Source: Caenorhabditis elegans
Taxonomy: Eukaryota; Nematoda; Chromadorea; Rhabditida; Rhabditidae
DNA: 64,000 nucleotides
Assembly: GCF_000002985.6 (NCBI RefSeq)
Contig: NC_003281.10
Location: forward strand, 2,108,001 to 2,172,000
Direction of reading: 5' to 3'
Part shown: positions 55,901 to 64,000 of the stretch, in pieces
Position numbering within the stretch: position 1 is the stretch's first letter
Layout: each line of letters starts with the position of its first letter
Notes under the pieces: model-generated
Told to the model about the DNA's origin: nothing
The model's database searches: none
The model's input: only the letters and a program-made list of their open reading frames with translations
Made by a program: the position numbers and the translations under genes

Positions 55901-58900
55901 GCTGAAAATGCGCGAAATTCGATTGGAAATAGGCGAAAAATCGGCAAAAAAAAGCTAAAAATTTGCAGTTTTGGGCTGAAAATAGTGAACATTTTTATTT
56001 TTAGCCCTTTAAACTTGGAAAACTAAGAAAATTGATAGAAATTTTGCTGAAAATGCGAGAAATTCTATGAAAAATGAATAAAAAATGCCAAAATTTAGCC
56101 GGAAATCTACCAAAAAGCTGAAATTCGGCAATTTTTGAGCAAAAAAATTCTGAAAATTGCCAATTTTAGCCCTTTAAACTAGGAAAAACTATGGAAAATT
56201 GATTGAAATTTCGCTGAAAAAAGGGTTTAAAAAATCAAAAAATCGGTCGAAAAACAGTCGAAAAATTACAGAATTGCCGAATTTTTGAGCTTTTTGCTCC
56301 CGAAAATCGGAAATTTGGCAATTTTTCAAGTGTTCAAGTGCCAAATTGACTGAAAATGAGCTGAAATTGTTCGAAAAAAATTAATTTTAAAAAATTTCAG
56401 CAATTTTTAGACTAAAAATCAAGAATTTTCAGTGAAAATCGCAATTTTTAAACCTAAAAATCCACATTTTAAGACTTAAATTTGAGGATTTTGCGATTTT
56501 TTGCCGAAAAAGTGGGAAATTATCCAATTTCAAGGTTTTTCTTGTTGAAAATTTGAAAATTGGCAATTTTTCGACTTTTCAATTGTCGAATTTCTCGATT
56601 TTTAGCCTAAAAATCAAGAATTTTCAGTGAAAATCTCATTTTTTTAAGCCTGAAAATCCAAAATTTCAGGCTTAAATTACCGAAAAACCCGAAAATTCCC
56701 CAAATTTTCATCAATTTTACCGTTTTTTTCTTCAGAAACACTGCTCTCGTCACCCTAATTGCTCTTCACGACGAGCGGCTCCGTGCTGATCTCTGGAAAC
56801 ACGTGGATGCTTCAATTAAACAATTGGAAGTGACGGATTACGGTAGAATTACGGAACAAGAGATATCGATTTATAAGTGTGCTGAAGGACAACTATATAA
56901 TACAAGAGTTCTTGATTTGTACGGCATTTTTTAGATGGGAAATCGAGAAAAATTGGAAAAAAATGAATGGAATTCGATTTTTTCCGAAAAAAATTGAGAA
57001 AAAACTGCTTTTTTGGGAGAAAATTGACTGAAAATCGAGAAAAATCAGAGAAAAAACAGCAAAATTCGACTGAAAACCGAATTTTCTGCGAATTTCGAGT
57101 TTTTCATTGAAAATTGGCAAAAAAACACTGCTTTTTTGGGTGAAAATTCGAGAAAAATTGGAAAAAATGAATGAAAGCCGATTTTTCCCGGAAACATTGA
57201 TGAAAAAACGGAAAATTCGACTGAAAACCGAATTTTCTGCGATTTTTCGAGTTTTTTTTCAGAAAAATTGGCAGAAAAACAGCTTTTTCCTGTGGAAAAA
57301 CTGAAAATTGAAAAAATTGAGCAAAATTTGTAAAAATTCTACCGAAATTGGTATTTTCTGCGATTTTTTTTTCCAATTTTACCCCGAAAATTCAAGGAAA
57401 ATGAGTGAAAATTCAATAAAAGCGGAATATTTTGAACAAAAACTGTAAAAATAGACTTTTTTAAAAAATTTTTTAATGGAAAATCGCAAAAAATCCCCAT
57501 AAATTGTATTTACAGTGAAATTTTGCCCATTTTTAATGAAAAAAAATCGAAAAATCGCGTAAAATCTTGTTAAAAATAGAATTTTACGCGTTTTCTTTCT
57601 TTTTCCGTGAAAATTATCAAAAATCACCGATTTTGGGTAATTTTTGGTCGAATTTCGACGATTTTTTGTGATTTTGACTCGAAAATAGCATTTTGAGTGA
57701 TTTTTTCAGTAAAACTTCGAAAAATCCTGTCATTAATGGAATTTTACGCGTTTTTCTTAAATTTTCGACGAAAAATTCGCTGAAAATCCTGTTTTATGCG
57801 AAATTGTGCTTATTTCCCTAATTTTTTAACGCAAAAACTCGAAAAATCGCGTAAAATCCTGTTATAAATGGAATTTTGCTCATTTTGCACAATTTTTCCG
57901 AGAAAAAAACGTTTTTACTCTGAAAAATTGCGCAAAATGAGCAAAATTCCATTTATAACAGGATTTTACGCGTTTTTTCGAATTTTTGCGTTAAAAAATT
58001 GGGAAAATAAGCAAAATTTTGCATAAAACATGATTTTCAGCGAATTTTTCACCGAAAATTTAAGAAAAACGCGAAAAATTCCATAAATGACAGGATTTTT
58101 CGATTTTTTATTGAAAAAATCACTAAAAATGCTATTTTTCTAATCAAAATGACTGAAATTCGACCAAAAATCACCCAAAATCGGTGATTTTTAACAATTT
58201 TCACCCAGAAAATGTGAAAAATTGATAAAAATTCAGCTTTTCCTGTGAAAAAAGTCGAAAATTAACGAAAAATGGCAAATTTTTAGTGATTTTTCGCCGA
58301 AAAAGTGATTAAAATTTCAATTTTTCAGCGATGAAGCCGCCGGCATCAAAGGAACCAAAGGAACAAGTATTCAGGATCAAATGGCTGAAATTCAACTGAT
58401 GTATGCGCTGAAAATCGAGATTTTCTGAATTTTTCACGAATTTTGAGGCTAAAAAACCGATTTTTTACCTTAAAAATCAATTTTTGGCTCCAAAACCCGC
58501 TAAGAAACTAAAAAACTGAATTTTTCACGATTTTTTTCTAAAAATTCGGATTTTTACATTAAAATCCGAATTTTCGGCCCCAAAACCAATTAAAAATTGC
58601 TTTTTCACGATTTTTGATGCTAAAAATCCGGATTTTTACCTGAAAAATTGAAATTTGGCTCCAAAACCACCAAAAACTCCATTTTTCAGCCGAGAACTCG
58701 CCGCAAAACGTCAAAAAGAGGGAAAACTGTCTGCAAAACAGAAACAAGTGATGGAAAAGGAGCTCGCCGCCGAAAAAGACACTCGAGATGCTCTTCGTGA
58801 GCTCTACGTGACGGCTGAAGCCAAATTGGACGAATGTAGAGCTATGGTGGCGGCTGATGCTGCTGGAGCTTTTGCTAGGTGTGAAATTGGACGAAAAATG

Positions 58901-60148
58901 CCGGAAATTTGAAGTTTTTAGCTGAAAAATTTGGAAAATATGGAAAATTTTATGTGGAACGGCTGAAAAATTGCAAAAATGGGTGATTTTGCAATTTTTA
59001 GGCTAAAAAATTGGCAAAAATTGAACTTTTGCAAAGTTTTCGGGTTTTTACAGCCAAAATGGAAAATTTGGAAATTTTCAGCCAGTTTTCATGAAAATTT
59101 AAAATTTTCAGGCGGATTTCAGTCAAAATTGAGCAAATTTCGAGCTTTTTAACATATTTTATTCAAAATTTCGATTTTCAATGACTTTTCTATCGGAAAA
59201 ATCATTTTTCCAAGAGTTTAGGAGTTTTCCACAATTTTTGGCTCAAAATATTGAGTTTTTTATCAGAAAATCCGTTTTTAACGCTATTTTCATGTCTAAA
59301 AACGTTTTTCACTAAAAAAAATAGCCGTTTTTTAAGCCACGAAAAAATAGGGTTTTTGGTCAGTTTTTTCGAGCGAAATCCTAGTTTTTGGCTTTTTTGA
59401 ATTTTTAAACGATTTTTCGTGTGAAAAATGCCAATTTCAGCAATTTTTCAGTCTAAATTCGAGTTTTTCAACAGAAAATCTTAAAAATTCAATTTTTGTC
59501 AGTTTCTTAAAATTAAAAATGTTTTAGAAATTGGCAAAAATTGAATTTTTCGGATTTTATGCTGAAAAACTCGAATTTTGACTGAAAAATTGCTGAAATT
59601 GGCATTTTTCACATGAAGAAACGTTTTAAAAAAATCCAAAAAAGTTGAAAATTAGGATTTCGCTCGAAAAACTGACCAAAAACCCTATTTTTTTGCGAAT
59701 TGCTTCAAAAAATGACCATTTTCAGTAAAAAACGTTTTTAGACAGAAAAAATGTGTTGAAAAACGAATTTTCTGATGAAAAACGCAATTTTTTGTGCCAA
59801 AAATTGTGGAAAACTCCGAAACTCCTGGAAAAATGATTTTTCCGATAGAAAAGTCATTGAAAATCGAAATTTTTTGAATAAAATATGTTAAAAAACCGAA
59901 ATTTGCTCAATTTTGACTGAAATCCGCCTGAAAAATGGGAATTTTCATGAAAAATGACCAAAAATCTCCGAATTCTGACTAAAAAACTGCCGTAAAACCC
60001 CCCAAAATTTCCAAAAACTTTTTCAGACCAGAAATCCTCTTCGAGTACTGTATGCCGTTGACCCGTTCGCTTCTTGTTTCGGAAGAAGCCGCCCGTCTTT
60101 TCCTTGCCTATCGGGATGCGTGTTTCGAGCATTCGGATGACTATTTGG
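43984..60148 (+). CDS. gcn-1: GCN1, ribosome-associated activator of GCN2 (5' part, continues beyond window)
   Basis: Eleven exons: 43984-44043, 44236-44439, 46219-47149, 48398-48562, 49646-49830, 53721-54021, 55254-55524, 56736-56918, 58329-58400, 58690-58878 and 60027-60148; 894 codons in phase, with an open donor at 60148. GCN1 is a HEAT-repeat scaffold of about 2600-2700 residues on ribosomes. With GCN20 it helps uncharged tRNA activate the kinase GCN2, which phosphorylates eIF2alpha, and it acts at collided ribosomes. What is seen is the amphipathic helical repeat pattern from residue 21 onward, and a conserved-looking charged helix at about 790-850 (AAKRQKEGKLSAKQKQVMEK), typical of the segment before the family's central region. 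Only the N-terminal third is present; from 60149 to the window end all is intron. The symbol rests on these features plus the frl-1 neighbour. Confidence 0.85.
44440..46218. repeat. Degenerate repeats filling gcn-1 intron 2
   Basis: Blocks of about 180-250 bp repeat the words GGATTTCCATTCAAAAAGT, GGAATTTTTCGCTTTTTTTG, CCGAAAAATCCG and ACGAAAAACAGTCAAAAATT, at about seven places between 44670 and 46030. Open frames on both strands here are by-products. No exon is hidden, since phases join across. Confidence 0.55.
47786..48075. repeat. Long intronic palindrome B (about 290 bp)
   Basis: The left arm opens AATTCCGACAATTTGACCC and the right arm closes GGGTCAAATTGTCGGAATT. The arms match almost base for base, through CATGAGAAATGGATTTTT and GCATAAAATCCGCAT, to a centre at about 47932 near ACAAAATTT. 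It lies in gcn-1 intron 3 (47150-48397). Confidence 0.85.
51569..51935. repeat. 96-bp tandem repeat, four copies
   Basis: Units start at 51569, 51665, 51761 and 51857, exactly 96 bp apart. The first three are virtually identical (CTCTGAAATTTGACTCC ... GAGCTCCGCGAGCTTGTCTT); the fourth is diverged and partial. The period is a multiple of three, so long frames stay open on both strands, but splice phases place this inside gcn-1 intron 5. Confidence 0.85.
52060..52161. mobile_element. Short MITE-like element with GTTTGATCTACAAAAA ends
   Basis: About 100 bp between GGTTTGATCTACAAAAA and its near-complement TTTTTTGTAGATCAAA. The centre contains CACGTGCAAAATCAGTTGAG. The paired copy at 61876 shares the ends and the centre, showing a dispersed family. 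There is no coding capacity. Confidence 0.65.
57607..58206. repeat. Long intronic palindrome C (about 600 bp)
   Basis: The left arm starts near GAAAATTATCAAAAATCACCG and the right arm ends CGGTGATTTTTAACAATTTTC. Inner arms are closest to perfect: AATCCTGTTATAAATGG against CCATTTATAACAGGATT around a loop near 57905-57925. Outer arms have more mismatches and small indels. It lies in gcn-1 intron 8 (56919-58328). Confidence 0.85.
59106..59935. repeat. Long intronic palindrome D (about 830 bp)
   Basis: The left arm opens TTTCAGGCGGATTTCAGTCA and the right arm closes TGACTGAAATCCGCCTGAAA. Matching pairs run inward, for example TCTATCGGAAAAATCATTTT with AAAATGATTTTTCCGATAGA, and TAGGGTTTTTGGTCAGTTTT with its complement near 59670. 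The centre is near 59520. It occupies most of gcn-1 intron 10 (58879-60026). Confidence 0.85.
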
Positions 60149-61875
60149 GTAGGTTTCGGCTTAAAAATTGGAAAATTTGACCCTAAAATTGCTAATTTTG
60201 AGCTTTTCCTCGAAATTTTGCACTTTAAAACGTAAAAACTACCTGAAAATGTGATTTTTTTTGGTTTGTCACCAAAATATTGCATTTTTCTGTAAATCCG
60301 CACTCCCAAGCTTTTCCTGAAATTTTCTCCGTTGAACCAAGTTTTTCGGTTGAAAAGTCGGAAAAATCGCAAAACTTTGAAAATTACCAGTTTTTCGAGA
60401 AAAACTGAGTTCGCAGGCACAAAAATTGTGGAAATTTCCGTATTTCCAACTTTTTTCCTGAAATTCCTTGATATTTCGTGTCGAAGCACACGCTCGCTCC
60501 CAAAAAAGTGTTCAAAGCAACATTTTTTACATATTATCAGAAGAAATCGTGAAATTTCTCCGATTTTCCTGCTGAAAACTGGCGAAAACTACGGTTTTTG
60601 GGCACAAAAATTGTGGAAATTGACGAATTTCCCAGATTTTTGAAATTTCCCTAAAATTTTCTCCGTTAAATCCAAGTTTTTCGGTTGAAAATTAGGAAAA
60701 ATCCGTTTGAAACCATATTCGTCTGAATTTTCGCCGAGAAAATTCAGATTTTCCGGCTGGAAACGTGCGAAAACTGCCAGTTTTTCGAGAAAAACTGAGG
60801 TCTCCGCCACGAAAATTGGTGAAATTTACGAATTTCCAGCTTTTTTTCCGAAAATTCTCGGGTTTTCGGATTTTTTGGAGGAAAAATTTCCCCAACTTTT
60901 CTCAGAAAACCCCCTCGCTCCCCCGAAAAAAAATGTTCAAGGCAACATTTTTCACATTTTATCAGCGAAAATCGTGAAATTTCTCCGATTTTCCTGCTGA
61001 AAACGTGCGAAAACTACCAGTTTTCTAGAAAAACTGAGTTTTTAGGCACAAAAATTGTGGAAATTACCAAAATTTTCCAGGTTTTTGATTTTTCCCTAAA
61101 TTTTCTCCCGTTAAACCCAAGTTTTTCGAATTTTTCTCGGGAATTTCAAGAATTTTAAACCCGAAAACCCTCTAAAACCCCACCGCATTCGTCTCAGAGC
61201 ACAATCTTTGAGTTTTCACCGAGAAAAATCTAGTTTTTTTTCCGGCTGAAAATGTCCGAACATTACCAGTTTTCAGGGAAAAATGTGTTCTCAGGCACAA
61301 AAATCGTGAAATTTGGCCGATTTTCCTGCTGAAAACTGGCGAAAACTACGGTTTTTGGGCACAAAAATTGTGGAAATTTACGAATTTTCCAGATTTTTTT
61401 TATTTTTCCCTAAAATTTTCTCTCGTTAAACCCCAGTTTTTCGGAAGAAAAGTGGAAAATTCCCCGGTTTTTCGAACAAAAAACCCCGCTCGCTCCCTCC
61501 CCGAAAAAAAAAATGTTCAAGGCAACATTTTTTGGGGACACATTTTCTCCATTTCTCTCTCGTTCTTTCCCCACTTTTTTTCAAATTTTTCAATCAAATG
61601 TTGCGACACATACCGACAACGAAGACGGTTTCATTCTCTCTCGTCGGTTTTTTGATTTGAAAGATAAGAAAATGGGGGGAAAATGTAATGTTTTTGAAGA
61701 AAGAAGAGAGATGGCAGCAAATTGATAATCGGGGTTTTTACAATATTTTACAATACAATACAATATTTGGTGTTCCAACAGAGACAAAAACTATATAGTT
61801 TTTTGGGTGTAAAGTTGGCCAAATTTGAAGACGAATTAAGTTTTGAAGCTAAAAACTTGATACGACGTTCACGAT

Positions 61876-61966
61876 GGTTTGATCTACAAAAAATGCGGGA
61901 TTTTTCCCGTGCAAAATCAGTTGAGAAGTCTGCGTCTGAATTCCCGCAATTATCGTAGATCAAACC
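61876..61966. mobile_element. Second copy of the GTTTGATCTACAAAAA element
   Basis: Ends GGTTTGATCTACAAAAAA and TATCGTAGATCAAACC, with centre CGTGCAAAATCAGTTGAGAA matching the copy at 52060-52161. It is about 90 bp long and lies in the last gcn-1 intron in view. Confidence 0.7.
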
Positions 61967-62280
61967 GAGTTCAGACACTCTGACACGAATTTTCAATAGA
62001 TTTTTGGATTTCCGAGCGATTTTCCGGATCCTGGAATTTTAAGCAATTGAGTGGCACATTTTCGAGGAATGGAAGGATTTTCGCGTTTTCGGTCCAAAAA
62101 TCTTGCCGGAAGATTTTGGGCCATGTTGTGGCGATTTTTTGAGGGAAAAATATCACATTTGAGCCAAATTTCGACTCGAGAGAGCTTCAGGCTTCTGGGA
62201 GTCTGAGCCAATATTCTAGCGCAATTTGGAAGAATTTTGCGATTTTTTGGCTCTAAACAATGATTTTTTGCACGATTTCA

Positions 62281-63510
62281 GCAATTTTTTTGCCGGAAAT
62301 TGCCGGAATTAAAAATTTCCGGCTAACCGGCACATTGCCGGAATTGAAAATTTCCGGCAAATCGGCAAATTGCCGGAATTGAAACTTTCCGACAAATCGG
62401 CAAATTGAGGGAATTGATAATTTCCGGAAATCGGCAAATTGCCGGAATTGAAATTTTCTGGCAAATTGCCGGAATTGAAAATTTCCGGCAAATCGGCAAA
62501 TTGCCAGAATTGGAAATTTCCGGCAAATCGGCAAATTGACAATTTTGCCACCCACCCCTGCTTAGAATCAACTCTGAAGCCTAAATTATCTGCTATGCGA
62601 TCATTTGGAAGGATGCTCGCCGAGCTCCACAGCTCACCCGAACTGCTGCAACAAACAACACATTCCGTTCGAAAGTTGTTGTTTATCACAAATAACTTTG
62701 AGTATACATATCAGTTGTTATCATCAGCGTGTCTTCTTCAAACTACTGATAATATATCCCTTTTCTTCTTCTTCATTTTTTCTCTTTTTTCCGAAGATGT
62801 TCTTCTAACTATGTAACATTGAGAGAAAAAACCCGAGAAAAAAGAGATGATAGAATCAATCAGTGGTGCTCCGTGAGCCCATACAGAATTGATGAGGAAA
62901 ATCTTGCAAAGTCTTGAGGCTTTCTAGATCCTATCTGATTTACGGAAAAGTCAGCTTTCACCTCCTCGTGGGCTCTTCAAGTTTCCCTGAGAACCGCATG
63001 TTATCAGCGTGTTAGAGGACAAAGGAAGGACAAGTTTGATAAGCAAATTTGGGCCTGAAAGTCCAGGTTACCGGTGACGTCATTCTGCTCGGAAGGAGCT
63101 GAAGAGCTCTGAAATTTGGTTGAAGGTTCTTCTGAGCAACACCTGCGCCGATTCCAGGAAAACTCGATTTTCGAGTTGAAAATTTCCCAATTTTGCCACA
63201 AGAAATGCACAAGTGCAGTAGAAATTCGAATTTCGAGTTTCCGAATGTCGAAAATTCTGAAAATGCTGAAAACTGGATTAGATTCGACCAAATTTTCAGC
63301 CTAACAAGATCTGAATTCAGGGGTGTGCGACAAACGATTTTTTTCGTCAAATCGGCACATTGCCGGAATTGGAATTTTCGGCAATTTGCTGGAATTGAAC
63401 ATATCCGACAAATCAACAATTTGTCGAGATTGAAAATTTCCGGCAAACCGGCTATTTGCCAAAAATGGAAATTTTCGGCAAATCGGGAAGCCAGCAATTT
63501 GCCAAAAATG
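62281..63510. repeat. Two TTGCCGG/CCGGCAA repeat tracts with hAT-like ends
   Basis: The first tract (62281-62561) is about seven units of TTGCCGGAATTGAAAATTTC plus CGGCAAATCGGCAAA and ends CCACCCACCCCTG. The second (63318-63510) begins CAGGGGTGTGCGACAAACG and continues with similar units. The outer ends resemble the CAGGGGTGTGCGG end of the hAT-like MITE at 12998, so both may be decayed relatives. Opposite ends and target duplications were not found. Confidence 0.6.
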
Positions 63511-63932
63511 AGAATAAGCTCATTAGGTAGATCCAAGTGTCGAGCTTAAAATGCTGAAAAATGCATAAAGAGTGTTTTTGCACTTGAATTTGGGCATTTT
63601 TGAGTTTTTCTAGCTCAAACTTTCGAGTTTTTAGCTTAAAAAGCTATGAATCTAGTTCAAGCTAAGCGTGCACCGAAAATCTCTTATAACAGCTGAAATC
63701 TGTCTGAAAATTCCAGGGAAACTCGATTTTCAAGCTGAAATTTGAATTTCGATGTCGAGCTGAAAATGCTGAAAATGCTGAAAATTGCATAAAGAGTGTT
63801 TTTTGTTTTTGCACTCGAATTTCGAGTTTTTAGCCTTAAAAAGCTATGAATTTTGAAATTTTTTTGTGATTCTCTGTGTGGATCCCCGCCGCCCGCCTGT
63901 TGATGGTTGCTGGTTGAGGGGTGTTATATATA

Positions 63933-63988
<56 letters not shown>
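63933..63988. repeat. (AC)n microsatellite
   Basis: About 28 AC dinucleotides with one AA interruption near 63949-63950, preceded by the palindrome GTTATATATAAC. Confidence 0.95.
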
Positions 63989-63991
<3 letters not shown>

Positions 63992-64000
63992 TGTGCTCCT

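Larger units (their letters stand above)
60149..64000. other. gcn-1 intron sequence to the window edge, no exon seen
   Basis: No further in-phase gcn-1 exon is visible, and no other gene is convincing. Three or four related blocks (near 60505, 60935 and 61510) share GTTCAAGGCAACATTTTT and CTCCGATTTTCCTGCTGAAA. A unique, less AT-rich patch at 62565-63090 includes a TGACGTCA palindrome at 63075-63082. The small frames here lack bias or splice support. Confidence 0.5.

Noticed and set aside
59854..60489. 211-codon minus-strand frame
   Set aside because: Overlaps a gcn-1 coding exon and a palindrome arm; composition is that of intron sequence and no family is recognisable.
62253..62689. Minus-strand frames with repeated CRFAGNFQFRQFADLPE-like words
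   Set aside because: Translation of the TTGCCGG repeat tract.

Overview
The window looks like nuclear DNA of a Caenorhabditis nematode, very probably C. elegans itself. The evidence is short introns with TTTTCAG acceptors, AT-rich intronic repeat families, likely spliced-leader acceptors just upstream of start codons, a full-length Tc1 transposon with a 343-residue transposase, and the gene pair frl-1 (FMNL-type formin) followed by gcn-1 (GCN1). From memory these two genes are neighbours on the left arm of C. elegans chromosome III; I could not check this against a database.

Layout. 1-1.5 kb: three copies of a small inverted-repeat element. 1.5-2.3 kb (+): a Ly-6-like small GPI-anchored protein. 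2.6-4.4 kb (+): a small secreted protein whose first intron holds a TTTCCCGCC satellite. 4.5-8.9 kb (-): a nine-exon zinc-finger protein, convergent with the previous gene, with a larger copy of the same satellite in one intron. 9.8-11.1 kb (+): a secreted protein gene with decaying repeated domains. 11.2-13.8 kb: Tc1, then a minisatellite split by a hAT-like MITE that is itself split by a tRNA-derived SINE. 14.8-23.5 kb: a tandem array of about 300-bp units, each with a tRNA-like A box, B box and T run; it starts upstream of frl-1 and fills most of its first intron. 16.1-43.2 kb (+): frl-1, 14 exons, 1200 codons. 44.0 kb to beyond the window (+): gcn-1, first 11 exons (about 894 codons); the last 3.8 kb is intron.

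Coding models were built by hand from splice signals, and every exon junction given keeps phase. The transcribed part is dominated by introns: frl-1 uses 3.6 kb of coding sequence in 27 kb. The introns carry clade-specific repeats, including four long fold-back palindromes of roughly 250-830 bp. The strongest candidates for something undescribed are the array of Pol III-promoter-like units in and around the first frl-1 intron, the long intronic palindromes, and the E2F-site-like satellite carried in the same sense orientation by two neighbouring convergent genes. The genes do not form a pathway: frl-1 acts on actin and gcn-1 on translational stress signalling.
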